Source: Streptococcus phocae
Lineage (GTDB): Bacteria > Bacillota > Bacilli > Lactobacillales > Streptococcaceae
Length of the DNA stretch: 64,000 nt
Assembly: GCF_001302265.1 (NCBI RefSeq)
Contig: NZ_LHQM01000010.1
Coordinates: forward strand, 124,001-188,000
Reading direction: 5' to 3'
The notes under the pieces were generated by a model, which saw nothing but the letters and a program-made list of their open reading frames with translations, searched no databases and was not told the origin of the DNA. Below, piece after piece: positions 1 to 9,509 of the stretch. Position 1 is the first letter of the stretch, and each line of letters starts with the position of its first letter. A program made the translations under genes and the position numbers.

Positions 1-80
1 AAAAGAGGTAGAAAAAGGGTTTCCAATCACACACTAGCTTTGCCATGTTGTGGATAAGAAACGCGTTTTTCTATCTCTTT
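1..80 (-). terminator. Imperfect inverted repeat downstream of nrdF
   Basis: The first 80 bases hold two complementary arms, about positions 1-18 and 63-80, separated by about 44 bases. They lie just after the nrdF stop on the minus strand and end in a T-rich run there. A terminator for the nrd operon is the likely role, but the repeat touches the window edge and the loop is long, so the call is tentative. Confidence 0.35.
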
Positions 81-83
81 TAG

Positions 84-1043
84 TTAGAGTCCGTAGGTGT
101 AATCATCATCTGACATGGCTTCAACAGAGCCTAGAAGATAACCATTACCAACTTGTGAAAAGAAATCATGGTTAGAAGTCCCTGTTGAGATACCATTCAT
201 AACAATAGGATTGACGTCATTAGCTGTATCCGGAAAAAGAGGATCTTGACCAAGATTCATCAAGGCTTTGTTAGCATTGTATCGTAGAAATGTCATGACT
301 TCTTCGGTCCAACCGACACCGTCATAAAGGGTTTTGGTGTAGTTTTCTTCATTTTCATAAAGTTGATACAGCAAATCATACATCCAATCGCGAAAACGAT
401 CTTGCTCTTCTTCTGGTAATTCGTTGAAACCAAGTTGAAATTTATAGCCAATATAGGTGCCGTGAACGGACTCATCACGAATAATCAATTTTATGATTTC
501 TGCGACGTTGGCGAGTTTATTATTTCCAAGGTAATAAAGAGGTGTGAAAAAGCCAGAATAGAAAAGGAAGGTTTCTAGATAAGTAGAGGCAACTTTTTTT
601 TCCAAGGCAGTGCCATTCTCATAAATATCATTTATGATTTTTGCTTTTTGCTGTAAGTATTCGTTGTTATTGGTCCATTCAAAGATTTCATCAATTTCTT
701 TTTTAGTGTTTAAAGTTGAAAAAATAGAAGAATATGATTTTGCATGGACAGATTCCATAAATTGGATATTATTAAGAACAGCTTCTTCGTGAGGGGTACG
801 AACATCCTGACGGATAGCTTCGACACCCGATTGGGACTGCATGGTATCCAGAAGCGTTAAGCCTCCAAATACTTTGCCGACTAAATCTTTTTCAATGTCA
901 GGTAGTTTTCGCCAGTCATCTAAATCATTTGATAGAGGAATTCGGGTATCCAACCAGAACTGTTCGGTCAACTTTTCCCAAGTTGACTTATCAATAACAT
1001 CTTCAATTTCGTTCCAATTGATTGCTTCATAATATGTGGTCAT
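84..1043 (-). CDS. nrdF: Class Ib ribonucleotide reductase small subunit NrdF
   Basis: This is the beta subunit of the aerobic NrdEF reductase. It holds the dimetal-tyrosyl radical that starts reduction of ribonucleoside diphosphates in NrdE. At 319 residues it has the usual family length. Visible landmarks are the metal-ligand region ESVHAKSY, with the candidate radical tyrosine, around residues 97-104, and the second ligand helix RDESVHGTY near residue 190. It is the distal gene of a minus-strand nrdH-nrdE-nrdF set, but a 438 bp gap separates it from nrdE. No nrdI (the flavodoxin that activates Mn-NrdF) lies in the window, so activation must rely on a gene elsewhere. Confidence 0.95.
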   Translation of the reverse strand: MTTYYEAINWNEIEDVIDKSTWEKLTEQFWLDTRIPLSNDLDDWRKLPDIEKDLVGKVFGGLTLLDTMQSQSGVEAIRQDVRTPHEEAVLNNIQFMESVHAKSYSSIFSTLNTKKEIDEIFEWTNNNEYLQQKAKIINDIYENGTALEKKVASTYLETFLFYSGFFTPLYYLGNNKLANVAEIIKLIIRDESVHGTYIGYKFQLGFNELPEEEQDRFRDWMYDLLYQLYENEENYTKTLYDGVGWTEEVMTFLRYNANKALMNLGQDPLFPDTANDVNPIVMNGISTGTSNHDFFSQVGNGYLLGSVEAMSDDDYTYGL

Positions 1044-1217
1044 GGGGTCTCCGATATGTTGTGATGTAATAAAGTAAAGAAAGGGCTTGTTATCAATGGA
1101 TTTTTTACTTGAGTCTGTGGCGGTTTATCTTTTTTACGTTCCAAAAGAATCATTATCTTTTCTGAGAAAAAGGCTCAGAAAAATAGCTGGTGGCGACTAT
1201 TAGGGTTTGTTGTCATC

Positions 1218-1409
1218 TTGTTTTGGACAGTTTGGGTTATTTTTTGGCTAGTTATGCTAGCTGGTATAATTAACCTCACCATTTATAATTTTGATAAGGA
1301 AGGACCGTTATGGCCACTTTTTCTTATCGACTTATTCTTTGGAGGAATGGCTATTTTTATGGGGCATCAGTGGTTTAAACTTATCCTGTGCCTAAAACGT
1401 TCTAAATAA
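1218..1409 (+). CDS. Small membrane protein, possibly 5'-truncated or frameshifted
   Basis: This reading frame lies opposite the nrd genes in the nrdE-nrdF gap. From a TTG start it encodes 63 residues with two hydrophobic segments and the internal motif GPLWPLFLIDLFFGG. No Shine-Dalgarno sequence precedes that TTG. The frame stays open upstream with plausible coding content (KKAQKNSWWRLLGF) back to a T-run near 1130. Beyond that the frame with a candidate start (TTG near 1110) is out of register by one base. The gene may therefore be about 100 codons long and frameshifted, or may start at a non-standard codon. Function unknown. Confidence 0.5.
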   Translation: MFWTVWVIFWLVMLAGIINLTIYNFDKEGPLWPLFLIDLFFGGMAIFMGHQWFKLILCLKRSK

Positions 1410-1481
1410 GAAAACATGTCTAAGGCAGTAAGAGCCTTAGACTATTTTCTTAGCAAAACGCAATCTGATAGTTTTAGGTGA

Positions 1482-3641
1482 TTAAACAACACAACTTTCA
1501 CACTGGTTTGCACCAACTTCTTCGCCATCATCTGTAAAGGTACGCACATAGTAAATTGACTTGATGCCCTTATTAAACGCATAGTTTCTCAAAATAGAAA
1601 GGTCTCGAGTGGTCTGTTTGCTTTGTGTTTTCCATTCATATAATTCCATAGGCAGTTCGCTGCGCAAGAAAAGGGTTAGTGATAATCCCTGATCAACATG
1701 CTGAGTAGCAGCGGCATACACGTCAATGACTTTTCTCATGTCCATGTCATAGGCTGAAGTATAGTAGGGAATCGTATCTGTCGACAAGCCGTTTGCAGGG
1801 TAATAGATCTTACCGATTTTCTTTTCCTGACGTTCTTCAATCCTCTGAGTAATAGGGTGAATAGAAGCAGAGCAGTCATTGATATAAGAGATGGATCCGT
1901 TAGGAGCAACAGCTAAACGGTTTTGATGGTAGAGACCATCTTTTTGAACAGCCTCGCGGAGCTTTTCCCAGTCGGATGCTTGCGGGATAAAGTGTCCTTT
2001 GAATAATGTCTTAACCAAATCAGATTGAGGAACATGTTGCCCTGATAAGTATTTATCAAAATAGCTGCCATCAGCATATTTTGACTGTTCAAAGCCAACG
2101 AATGTGGTTTGACGCTCACGAGCAATATTATTGGATTCAACAAGAGTCCAGTAATTCATTAGCATGAAATAAATATTAGTAAATTCAATAGATTCTGGGC
2201 TGCCATATTCAATGTGATGTTGCGCGAGATAGGAATGAAGTCCCATTGCTCCGAGACCGAAAGTATGTGCTTGGCTATTGCCATTTTTGATGGTTGGGAC
2301 AGCATCGATACTTGAAGAGTCTGTGACAAAGGTTAATGCTCTAGTCATTGCCTTAATTGAGCGACCAAAGTCAGGCGAAGTCATCATGTTAAGGATATTA
2401 GTAGAGCCCAGATTACATGAAATATCAGTACCCATTTTTACAAATTCTTGAGCATCATTAATGAGACTAGGCGTCTGCACTTGAAGAATTTCAGAACACA
2501 GATTACTCATGATGATTTTACCGTCAATGGGATTTTCTCGATTAGCGGTATCAATGTTAATGATATAAGGGTATCCGGATTCTTGCTGCAGCTTAGAAAT
2601 TTCGGTTTCTAGGTCACGAGCTTTAATCTTAGTCTTAGCGATATTAGGGTTGGCCACTAATTCATCATACATTTCTGTGATATCAATGTAGTTAAAGGGC
2701 GTACCGTATTCTTTTTCAACGTGGTAAGGGCTAAATAGGTACATGTCTTCATTATTTCTAGCGAGTTCATAGAATTTATCTGGAACTGTAACGCCAAGCG
2801 ATAATGTTTTGACACGAACTTTTTCATCAGCGTTTTCTTTTTTAGTTGATAAAAAAGAAATGATATCAGGGTGAAAAACGTTTAGATAAACAACTCCCGC
2901 ACCCTGTCTTTGCCCAAGTTGGTTAGAATAGGAAAAACTATCTTCAAACAATTTCATCACAGGCACGACACCAGAGGCTGCCCCAGCATATCCTTTGATT
3001 GGAGCGCCAGCTTCTCGCAGATTAGAGAGACTGATTCCCACTCCTCCACCAATACGGGATAACTGTAGTGCCGAGTTGATGGAGCGTCCAATAGCGTTCA
3101 TGTCATCGGTCACTTGGATAAGAAAACAAGAAACCAACTCTCCCCTGCGACTGCGTCCAGCATTTAAAAAGGACGGTGTGGCTGGTTGATAGCGTTGATT
3201 AATCATCTCGATAGATAGGTCTTTGGCTAATTCTTCGTTGCCATCAGCGAAATAAAGCGCATTGAAAAGAACGCGATCTTCGAAACTTTCCAAGTAAAAA
3301 TGCCCATCATTAGTTTTCAAGGCATACTGTTGATAAAATTTATAGGCCGCCATAAATGATTTGAAACGAAATCCTTCAGATGCAATTGTTTCAGCCAACT
3401 CAGTAATGAAATGAGGGGAATATTTGCGAATAAAAGCTTCTTCGAGGTAATCGTTATCAATCAGATACGCAATTTTTTCGGTGATGGATGAAAAGGTCAT
3501 GGTATTTGGGATGACATTCTCAGTGAAGAAGGCTTTAAGAGCCTCTTTGTCCTTATGAAGAGGAATTTTGCCATTGACTGGACGGTTAATTTCATTGTTT
3601 AGGCGAAAATACGAAACATCGCCAAGTTCTTTGAGGCTCAT
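1482..3641 (-). CDS. nrdE: Class Ib ribonucleotide reductase large subunit NrdE
   Basis: The catalytic alpha subunit reduces NDPs to dNDPs. At 719 residues it is full length. The catalytic N-C-E trio is visible in SNLCSEI near residue 380. The first active-site cysteine lies in ELVSCFL near residue 170, and the C-terminal redox pair is in NQCESCVV, which passes electrons from NrdH. It begins 13 bp after nrdH ends, so the two are co-transcribed. An SD-like stretch (AAGGAAAAG on the minus strand) precedes the ATG. Control is predicted through the NrdR boxes upstream of nrdH. Confidence 0.96.
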   Translation of the reverse strand: MSLKELGDVSYFRLNNEINRPVNGKIPLHKDKEALKAFFTENVIPNTMTFSSITEKIAYLIDNDYLEEAFIRKYSPHFITELAETIASEGFRFKSFMAAYKFYQQYALKTNDGHFYLESFEDRVLFNALYFADGNEELAKDLSIEMINQRYQPATPSFLNAGRSRRGELVSCFLIQVTDDMNAIGRSINSALQLSRIGGGVGISLSNLREAGAPIKGYAGAASGVVPVMKLFEDSFSYSNQLGQRQGAGVVYLNVFHPDIISFLSTKKENADEKVRVKTLSLGVTVPDKFYELARNNEDMYLFSPYHVEKEYGTPFNYIDITEMYDELVANPNIAKTKIKARDLETEISKLQQESGYPYIINIDTANRENPIDGKIIMSNLCSEILQVQTPSLINDAQEFVKMGTDISCNLGSTNILNMMTSPDFGRSIKAMTRALTFVTDSSSIDAVPTIKNGNSQAHTFGLGAMGLHSYLAQHHIEYGSPESIEFTNIYFMLMNYWTLVESNNIARERQTTFVGFEQSKYADGSYFDKYLSGQHVPQSDLVKTLFKGHFIPQASDWEKLREAVQKDGLYHQNRLAVAPNGSISYINDCSASIHPITQRIEERQEKKIGKIYYPANGLSTDTIPYYTSAYDMDMRKVIDVYAAATQHVDQGLSLTLFLRSELPMELYEWKTQSKQTTRDLSILRNYAFNKGIKSIYYVRTFTDDGEEVGANQCESCVV

Positions 3642-3654
3642 AGTAATCTTTTCC

Positions 3655-3882
3655 TTATCTAATTGATAACAGTTGTTTTAATTTTGCAGGTTGAAAACCA
3701 GAAAATACGACATCGTCAGATTCAATAATAGGCGCAGAAGTGAATCCCAAGCCTCTGACATGGTCAATTTTTTCGGGATGCTCATCAAGATTGATTTCTT
3801 GAAAATCAGCCTGGTGCTGCTCTAAAAATTTCTTTGTCATTTTGCATGGCATGCAATTATTTTTGGAATATAGTGTAATCAT
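3655..3882 (-). CDS. nrdH: Glutaredoxin-like electron donor NrdH
   Basis: NrdH is a small thioredoxin-fold protein (75 residues) that reduces the C-terminal disulfide of NrdE and is itself recharged by thioredoxin reductase. The active site CMPC is at residues 11-14, directly after the first beta strand (ITLYSKNN). A typical NrdH-type region follows (FTSAPIIESDD, cis-proline strand). It is the first gene of the minus-strand operon. Its 5' leader holds a GATTC(T)n hairpin at 3907-3929, with the NrdR boxes further upstream. Confidence 0.95.
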   Translation of the reverse strand: MITLYSKNNCMPCKMTKKFLEQHQADFQEINLDEHPEKIDHVRGLGFTSAPIIESDDVVFSGFQPAKLKQLLSIR

Positions 3883-3985
3883 ATTTAAGTCCTTTTTGGT
3901 CGTGTTGATTCTTTTTTTGAAAAAGAATCTCTTACTAGCATATAAAAAAGAAGAGCAAAAAGCAAGGTAAAAAGCAAGGGATTAA

Positions 3986-4032
3986 ACACAATATCTAGTG
4001 GTGAAAAAGAGAAACAGTCCTAAATATTGTGT
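3986..4032 (-). promoter_or_regulatory. Tandem NrdR boxes upstream of nrdHEF
   Basis: Two 16-bp elements, at 3986-4001 and 4017-4032, resemble the NrdR consensus ACACWATATATWGTGT. By eye, the first matches 14 of 16 positions and the second 12 of 16. Their centres are 31 bp apart, the three-turn spacing known for paired NrdR sites. They lie about 100 bp upstream of the nrdH start. NrdR represses ribonucleotide reductase genes when dATP is high, so this operon is predicted to be in its regulon. The nrdR gene is not in the window. Confidence 0.8.
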
Positions 4033-4208
4033 CTAATCACGTTTTCATAGGGTTTTCAAAAAAATAATGAAACAATCAATTCATGTCGAGATAGCCTCGT
4101 TGTGACGAAATCATAGATTTCTCTAGTAGAGAAAGAAAATTGATTTAGTAAAAGTTTGAAAAAATCTGGAAAATATTTCAAAAATTTTTCCGTATGAAAC
4201 ATTTAATC

Positions 4209-4237
4209 TTGAAAATAAAAAATCATTATGCTATAAT
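4209..4237 (+). promoter_or_regulatory. ptsHI promoter
   Basis: A TTGAAA -35 element (4209-4214) and a perfect TATAAT -10 (4232-4237) are separated by 17 bp. The start codon of ptsH follows 64 bp after the -10. The 419 bp between nrdH and ptsH contains this promoter, the divergent NrdR-controlled promoter region and otherwise AT-rich sequence with no gene. Confidence 0.75.
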
Positions 4238-4301
4238 CTGTTGTTGTAAGGGTTATCATGAGGTGACTCAAATATACACAACTTAAAAGGAGAACCATAC
4301 T

Positions 4302-4565
4302 ATGGCTTCAAAAGATTTTCACATTGTTGCAGAAACAGGAATTCATGCACGTCCAGCCACTTTGCTTGTTCAAACAGCTAGCAAATTTGCTTCAGATATC
4401 ACTTTAGACTACAAAGGTAAAGCAGTTAACCTTAAATCAATCATGGGTGTTATGAGTCTTGGTGTTGGCCAAGGCGCTGACGTAACAATCTCAGCTGAAG
4501 GTGCTGATGCAGACGACGCTATTGCAGCAATCGAAGAAACAATGACTAAAGAAGGATTGGCATAA
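4302..4565 (+). CDS. ptsH: Phosphocarrier protein HPr
   Basis: HPr is the general cytoplasmic phosphocarrier of the sugar phosphotransferase system. At 87 residues it is standard length. The phosphorylatable His15 lies in GIHARPATL. The regulatory Ser46, target of HPr kinase and needed for CcpA-dependent catabolite repression, lies in [12 protein letters not shown] strong SD (AAAAGGAGAA) precedes the ATG. Only 3 bp separate it from ptsI, so the two form one operon. Confidence 0.98.
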   Translation: MASKDFHIVAETGIHARPATLLVQTASKFASDITLDYKGKAVNLKSIMGVMSLGVGQGADVTISAEGADADDAIAAIEETMTKEGLA

Positions 4566-4568
4566 AAA

Positions 4569-6302
4569 ATGACAGAAATGCTTAAAGGAATCGCAGCTTC
4601 AGATGGTGTTGCTGTAGCCAAAGCATATCTACTTGTTCAACCGGATTTGTCATTTGAGACTATTACAGTCGACGATACAAATGCAGAAGAAGCTCGCCTT
4701 GATGTTGCATTACAAGCTTCACAAGACGAGCTTTCTGTTATCCGTGAAAAAGCAGTAGAAAGCTTAGGAGAAGAGGCGGCAGCCGTTTTTGATGCACATT
4801 TGATGGTTCTTTCTGATCCAGAAATGATCAGCCAAATCAAAGAGACTATTCGTGCTAAACAAACAAATGCTGAAACAGGGCTTAAAGAAGTGACAGACAT
4901 GTTCATCACTATCTTTGAAGGTATGGAAGATAACCCTTACATGCAAGAACGTGCAGCTGACATCCGTGACGTTGCAAAACGTGTCTTGGCTCACCTTTTA
5001 GGGGTTAAATTGCCAAATCCAGCTACAATTGACGAAGAATCAATCGTTATTGCGCATGATTTGACACCTTCAGACACTGCTCAACTTAACAAACAATTTG
5101 TAAAAGCATTTGTTACAAACATCGGTGGCCGTACGAGCCACTCAGCTATTATGGCACGTACCCTTGAAATTGCTGCGGTGCTTGGAACAAATGATATTAC
5201 AAAACGCGTTAAAGATGGCGATATGATTGCTGTTAACGGTATTACAGGCGAAGTCATCATTGACCCAAGCCAAGAGCAAATCGAAGCCTTTAAAGCAGCT
5301 GGCGAAGCTTATGCGAAACAAAAAGCTGAGTGGGCTTTGTTAAAAGATGCGCACACTGAAACTGCTGACGGCAAGCACTTTGAATTAGCAGCCAACATTG
5401 GAACACCAAAAGATGTTGAAGGAGTTAATGAAAATGGTGCTGAAGCAGTTGGTCTTTACCGTACTGAGTTCCTTTACATGGACTCTCAAGATTTCCCAAC
5501 TGAAGATGAACAGTATGAAGCTTACAAAGCTGTTCTTGAAGGCATGAACGGTAAACCAGTTGTGGTACGTACCATGGATATTGGTGGAGATAAGGAACTT
5601 CCTTACTTTGACCTTCCAAAAGAGATGAACCCATTCCTTGGTTTCCGTGCCCTCCGTATCTCAATTTCTGAGACAGGTGATGCCATGTTCCGTACTCAAA
5701 TGCGTGCCCTTTTACGCGCATCTGTTCACGGACAACTTCGCATCATGTTCCCAATGGTAGCTCTTCTTAAAGAATTCCGCGCAGCAAAAGCAGTTTTTGA
5801 CGAAGAAAAAGCAAACTTGTTGGCTGAAGGCGTTGCTGTTGCAGATGATATTCAAGTGGGTATTATGATTGAAATCCCAGCAGCTGCTATGCTTGCTGAC
5901 CAATTTGCCAAAGAAGTTGATTTCTTCTCTATTGGGACAAATGATTTGATTCAATACACCATGGCAGCAGACCGTATGAACGAACAAGTATCATACCTAT
6001 ACCAACCATACAACCCATCAATCCTACGTTTGATCAACAACGTGATTAAAGCAGCTCACGCTGAAGGCAAATGGGCAGGAATGTGTGGCGAGATGGCTGG
6101 TGATCAACAAGCAGTTCCACTTCTTGTTGGAATGGGACTTGACGAGTTCTCAATGTCAGCAACTTCTGTGCTTCGTACACGTAGCTTGATGAAGAAATTA
6201 GATTCTACAAAAATGAAAGAGTATGCAAACCGTGCCCTTACAGAATGTTCAACAGCAGAAGAAGTTCTTGAACTCTCTAAAGAATACGTTTTTGACAACT
6301 AA
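4569..6302 (+). CDS. ptsI: PTS enzyme I (phosphoenolpyruvate-protein phosphotransferase)
   Basis: Enzyme I takes phosphate from phosphoenolpyruvate and passes it to HPr, starting the PTS cascade. At 577 residues it is full length. The phosphohistidine motif [12 protein letters not shown] is near residue 190. The PEP-binding C-terminal barrel shows LGFRALR (around 360) and the catalytic cysteine region GMCGEMAGD (around 500). It follows ptsH directly and ends before a hairpin terminator. Confidence 0.98.
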   Translation: MTEMLKGIAASDGVAVAKAYLLVQPDLSFETITVDDTNAEEARLDVALQASQDELSVIREKAVESLGEEAAAVFDAHLMVLSDPEMISQIKETIRAKQTNAETGLKEVTDMFITIFEGMEDNPYMQERAADIRDVAKRVLAHLLGVKLPNPATIDEESIVIAHDLTPSDTAQLNKQFVKAFVTNIGGRTSHSAIMARTLEIAAVLGTNDITKRVKDGDMIAVNGITGEVIIDPSQEQIEAFKAAGEAYAKQKAEWALLKDAHTETADGKHFELAANIGTPKDVEGVNENGAEAVGLYRTEFLYMDSQDFPTEDEQYEAYKAVLEGMNGKPVVVRTMDIGGDKELPYFDLPKEMNPFLGFRALRISISETGDAMFRTQMRALLRASVHGQLRIMFPMVALLKEFRAAKAVFDEEKANLLAEGVAVADDIQVGIMIEIPAAAMLADQFAKEVDFFSIGTNDLIQYTMAADRMNEQVSYLYQPYNPSILRLINNVIKAAHAEGKWAGMCGEMAGDQQAVPLLVGMGLDEFSMSATSVLRTRSLMKKLDSTKMKEYANRALTECSTAEEVLELSKEYVFDN

Positions 6303-6309
6303 ACTCATT

Positions 6310-6340
6310 AAGGAGTTGGAGCAATCCATCTCCTTTTTTC
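6310..6340 (+). terminator. Terminator of ptsHI
   Basis: An 11-bp stem with one mismatch (arms 6310-6320 and 6325-6335) and a GCAA loop is followed by a T-rich run. It starts 8 bp after the ptsI stop codon. Confidence 0.8.
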
Positions 6341-6631
6341 TTTGCTGTTGTCTAACCTATCAAGGATAAAATATATTAAAAAAAGATGAAATATTATTTG
6401 ATGCATGAAATTAAAATGATAAAAAATCCAAGTAAATTTTATAAATGCGCTATTTTTCAAAGGGCATCAAAGTTAATACTTTCAGACTAAAACAATGCTA
6501 AAAGAAATAGGTTTGTGAAGTTTGTCGCTAAAAAAAGCGGAAATACCATCTGCTTTTTTGTGTGTCTAATATTTGAAATATGCTCGAAAAGTGATAGAAT
6601 AATATTACTATCGTAAAAGGAGAACAAAATT
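6341..6631 (+). promoter_or_regulatory. ptsI-gapN intergenic region with hairpin and gapN promoter
   Basis: The 329 bp between ptsI and gapN carries no gene. A hairpin with arms AAAAAAGC and GCTTTTTT around 6530-6560 looks like a terminator. After it comes a promoter: TTGAAA at 6573-6578, a 16-bp spacer and TAGAAT at 6595-6600. An SD (AAAGGAGAA) stands 5 bp before the TTG start of gapN. Confidence 0.6.
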
Positions 6632-8059
6632 TTGACGAAACAATACAAAAATTTAGTGAATGGTGAGTGGAAACTTTCTGAGAAAGATATTAAAATATAT
6701 GCACCAGCAACAGGCGAAGAACTAGGTAGCGTTCCTGCGATGTCTCGTGAGGAAGTGGACCATGTTTATGCTTCAGCAAAAAAAGCTTTAGCAGATTGGA
6801 AAGCGCTTTCTTACGTTGAACGTGCGGCTTACTTACATAAGGCTGCCGATATCCTCGTACGTGATGCTGAAAAAATTGGGGCTATTTTATCAAAAGAGGT
6901 TGCCAAAGGGCACAAAGCTGCGGTTAGTGAGGTTGTTCGTACCGCTGAGATTATTAATTACGCCGCAGAAGAAGGTCTTCGCATAGAAGGCGAAGTGCTT
7001 GAAGGCGGTAGCTTTGAAGCAGCTAGCAAGAAAAAAATAGCCATCGTTCGACGCGAACCAGTTGGTTTGGTTCTTGCGATTTCACCATTTAACTACCCAA
7101 TCAACTTGGCGGGTTCAAAAATTGCGCCAGCACTTATTGCAGGGAACGTCGTTGCCTTAAAACCACCGACACAAGGGTCTATTTCAGGTCTCTTGCTAGC
7201 AGAAGTGTTTGCTGAAGCAGGTATTCCAGCAGGCGTCTTTAATACGATTACAGGACGTGGTTCTGTTATTGGAGATTACATTGTAGAGCACGAGGCGGTC
7301 AACTTCATCAACTTTACAGGATCTACAGCAACAGGTGAAGGCATTGCTAAACTTGCTGGAATGCGTCCAATCATGTTGGAACTGGGCGGTAAGGACTCAG
7401 CCATCGTGCTAGAAGATGCTGACTTAGCCTTGGCAGCTAAAAATATTGTTTCAGGGGCTTATGGCTACTCTGGACAACGTTGTACAGCTGTTAAGCGTGT
7501 CTTGGTTATGGATAGCATAGCTGATGAGTTGGCTAAACATGTTTGCGCTCTTGTGAATAACCTAAGCGTTGGCATGCCTGAAGATAACGCAGACATCACA
7601 CCGCTAATTGATACCGCTTCAGCAGATTTTGTTGAAGGGCTCATTAACGATGCTAGCGACAAAGGAGCTACTCCACTAACAGATATCAAGCGAAACGATA
7701 ACCTTATTTCTCCGATTGTTTTTGACAATGTTACGACTGATATGCGTTTGGCATGGGAAGAACCTTTCGGACCAGTCTTGCCATTTATCCGTGTGACTTC
7801 TGTTGAAGAAGCTATTGAAATCTCAAATGCTTCTGAGTATGGCTTGCAAGCATCTATATTTACCAAAAACTTCCCACAAGCTTTTGCCATTGCAGAAAAA
7901 CTCGAAGTTGGAACTGTTCACATCAACAACAAAACACAACGTGGTACAGATAACTTCCCATTCTTGGGTGCTAAAAAATCTGGAGCAGGAGTTCAAGGGG
8001 TTAAATATTCGATTGAAGCAATGACTAATCTGAAATCAGTAGTCTTTGACATTCAGTAA
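6632..8059 (+). CDS. gapN: NADP-dependent non-phosphorylating glyceraldehyde-3-phosphate dehydrogenase
   Basis: GapN oxidises glyceraldehyde-3-phosphate directly to 3-phosphoglycerate. It makes NADPH and bypasses ATP formation, and is a major NADPH source in streptococci without a full oxidative pentose phosphate pathway. At 475 residues it has the family length. Aldehyde dehydrogenase marks are present: ELGGKDS with the general-base glutamate near residue 250, and the catalytic cysteine in SGQRCTAVKR near residue 284. The start is TTG, chosen because the SD AAAGGAGAA sits correctly in front of it and the protein opens with the family N-terminus MTKQYKNLVNGEW. It is monocistronic, with its own promoter and terminator. 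Confidence 0.96.
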   Translation: MTKQYKNLVNGEWKLSEKDIKIYAPATGEELGSVPAMSREEVDHVYASAKKALADWKALSYVERAAYLHKAADILVRDAEKIGAILSKEVAKGHKAAVSEVVRTAEIINYAAEEGLRIEGEVLEGGSFEAASKKKIAIVRREPVGLVLAISPFNYPINLAGSKIAPALIAGNVVALKPPTQGSISGLLLAEVFAEAGIPAGVFNTITGRGSVIGDYIVEHEAVNFINFTGSTATGEGIAKLAGMRPIMLELGGKDSAIVLEDADLALAAKNIVSGAYGYSGQRCTAVKRVLVMDSIADELAKHVCALVNNLSVGMPEDNADITPLIDTASADFVEGLINDASDKGATPLTDIKRNDNLISPIVFDNVTTDMRLAWEEPFGPVLPFIRVTSVEEAIEISNASEYGLQASIFTKNFPQAFAIAEKLEVGTVHINNKTQRGTDNFPFLGAKKSGAGVQGVKYSIEAMTNLKSVVFDIQ

Positions 8060-8069
8060 TCAGACCAGG

Positions 8070-8098
8070 AAAAAAGTTAGGGTAACCTAACTTTTTTT
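8070..8098 (+). terminator. Terminator of gapN
   Basis: Arms centred on AGTTAGG and CCTAACT (8075-8081 and 8086-8092), extended by flanking A and T runs, form a strong hairpin with a U-tract right after gapN. Confidence 0.85.
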
Positions 8099-8151
8099 GG
8101 TTTATTTTAAGCTTAAATTATGATAAAATGGCAGTGCAATGGAGGAAGAAA

Positions 8152-9438
8152 GTGAAAAAAATAAATTACATCCTAATCGTTTTGTTAAGCTTGTCACTCT
8201 TGGGGATAGCCTTGTTTTTCATCAATGATTGGAAGGTTAAACGAGATATTCAAAATCTAGTAACAGAGCAACAAACCAAACCAAACCAAACACCGAAAAT
8301 ACAGGCGGTCAAACACATTAAAAATGGAGATCATGATTTTTACTATTTTTCTCCAATAAAGACAGTGGATCGGTTTTACGACTCAAATCTTCCCACCTCG
8401 CTGTATGCCAATCAGCCTAAGAATAAAGCTGTTGTCATGATTAAGCCTCAGTTTGAAAAATCCAACTTAAAAAACGTCAAACAACTGGCGATTTCCCAGA
8501 CGGTTTACCGTGTTAAGCCTTTCGGGTTGCAAAAAATGTCTCAAAAAATCATTAGTCGATACCATGTAAAAGAAAACTATGAACGTTTTACGTTAAAGGA
8601 TTTGGTCTCTGGGCATTTAGAACGAATTGAACAAGAAGTTAGCAAACATTATCCTGAAAAGTCCTTCGCTTTATCCAAAAGCCAAGCTTTGTCTGAAAAA
8701 GATGATCTCTTAAGTGATGGGTTTCGTGTGGTTTCGGGCAAATTGAAACTAACTGATGGCATATCGATTCCTCTTGCGGATCTTTTTGATGTCATTGATG
8801 TTGGTGTTTTAGAAGCCTCAGAAAAAGCAGCCTATGACGATTATCAGGCTAAAAAGAAAGCAGAAGAAGCACGTCGCACTCAAAAACTGGTTGCCTTGAC
8901 CTTTGATGACGGTCCTGATCCGTCCACGACCCCACAAGTATTATCGATTTTAGCAAAATATCAGGCTAAAGGAACCTTCTTTATGTTGGGGTCTAAAATA
9001 GCAGGAAATGAAAGCTTGGTCAAAAAGGTAACAGACGCAGGACATGAAATTGACAACCATTCGTGGGATCATCCTGACTTAACGACCTTGACTGCTGAAC
9101 AAGTTAAAGAACAAGTTAACAATACGTCAGAGGTAATCAAGAAAGCATCAGGACAAGGTCCAATTTATTTACGACCTCCATATGGAGCTACTAACGAGAG
9201 TGTCCGAAAAGCTTCTGGTTTGACCGAGATGCTATGGACAGTAGACACAAGAGATTGGGAAAACCATAGCACTAATGGAATCATGGCTAATCTCAAACAG
9301 CAATTACAACCAGGTGGTGTTGTGCTCATGCATGATATTCATCAAACAACGGTTGATGCTCTACCAATTGTTATGGAATACTTAAAAGCTGAAGGGTATC
9401 AGTGTGTGACCTTAAAAGAGTTATTTGGCACTAGGTAA
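8152..9438 (+). CDS. Membrane-anchored polysaccharide deacetylase (PgdA-like)
   Basis: This is a NodB-fold carbohydrate esterase 4 protein with an N-terminal membrane anchor (residues 4-25), likely removing acetyl groups from cell-wall peptidoglycan GlcNAc and raising lysozyme resistance. The C-terminal domain shows the CE4 motifs in order: TFDDGPD (near 255), HSWDHPDL (near 305), RPPYGA, DTRDWENHS and LMHDIH. The GTG at 8152 is preferred over the in-frame ATG at 8128, because a GGAGGA SD sits 5 bp before the GTG while the ATG overlaps the -10-like TAAAAT. That gives 428 residues. The middle region (30-240) is the extracellular linker domain typical of streptococcal PgdA. A terminator follows. 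Confidence 0.88.
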   Translation: MKKINYILIVLLSLSLLGIALFFINDWKVKRDIQNLVTEQQTKPNQTPKIQAVKHIKNGDHDFYYFSPIKTVDRFYDSNLPTSLYANQPKNKAVVMIKPQFEKSNLKNVKQLAISQTVYRVKPFGLQKMSQKIISRYHVKENYERFTLKDLVSGHLERIEQEVSKHYPEKSFALSKSQALSEKDDLLSDGFRVVSGKLKLTDGISIPLADLFDVIDVGVLEASEKAAYDDYQAKKKAEEARRTQKLVALTFDDGPDPSTTPQVLSILAKYQAKGTFFMLGSKIAGNESLVKKVTDAGHEIDNHSWDHPDLTTLTAEQVKEQVNNTSEVIKKASGQGPIYLRPPYGATNESVRKASGLTEMLWTVDTRDWENHSTNGIMANLKQQLQPGGVVLMHDIHQTTVDALPIVMEYLKAEGYQCVTLKELFGTR

Positions 9439-9453
9439 GATAAACGAAATACG

Positions 9454-9487
9454 AAAAAAGCACTGAGACTAGTCTCGGTGCTTTTTG
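9454..9487. terminator. Bidirectional terminator between pgdA-like gene and helicase gene
   Basis: A nearly perfect hairpin (arms AAAAAGCACTGAGACT and AGTCTCGGTGCTTTTT) is flanked by A and T runs. It can stop transcripts from both sides of the convergent gene pair. Confidence 0.85.
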
Positions 9488-9509
9488 AAATGAATAGATG
9501 ACTTGTCAA

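Noticed and set aside
7465-7890. 141-codon minus-strand frame within gapN
   Set aside because: Antisense to the strongly conserved catalytic part of gapN and without start signals.
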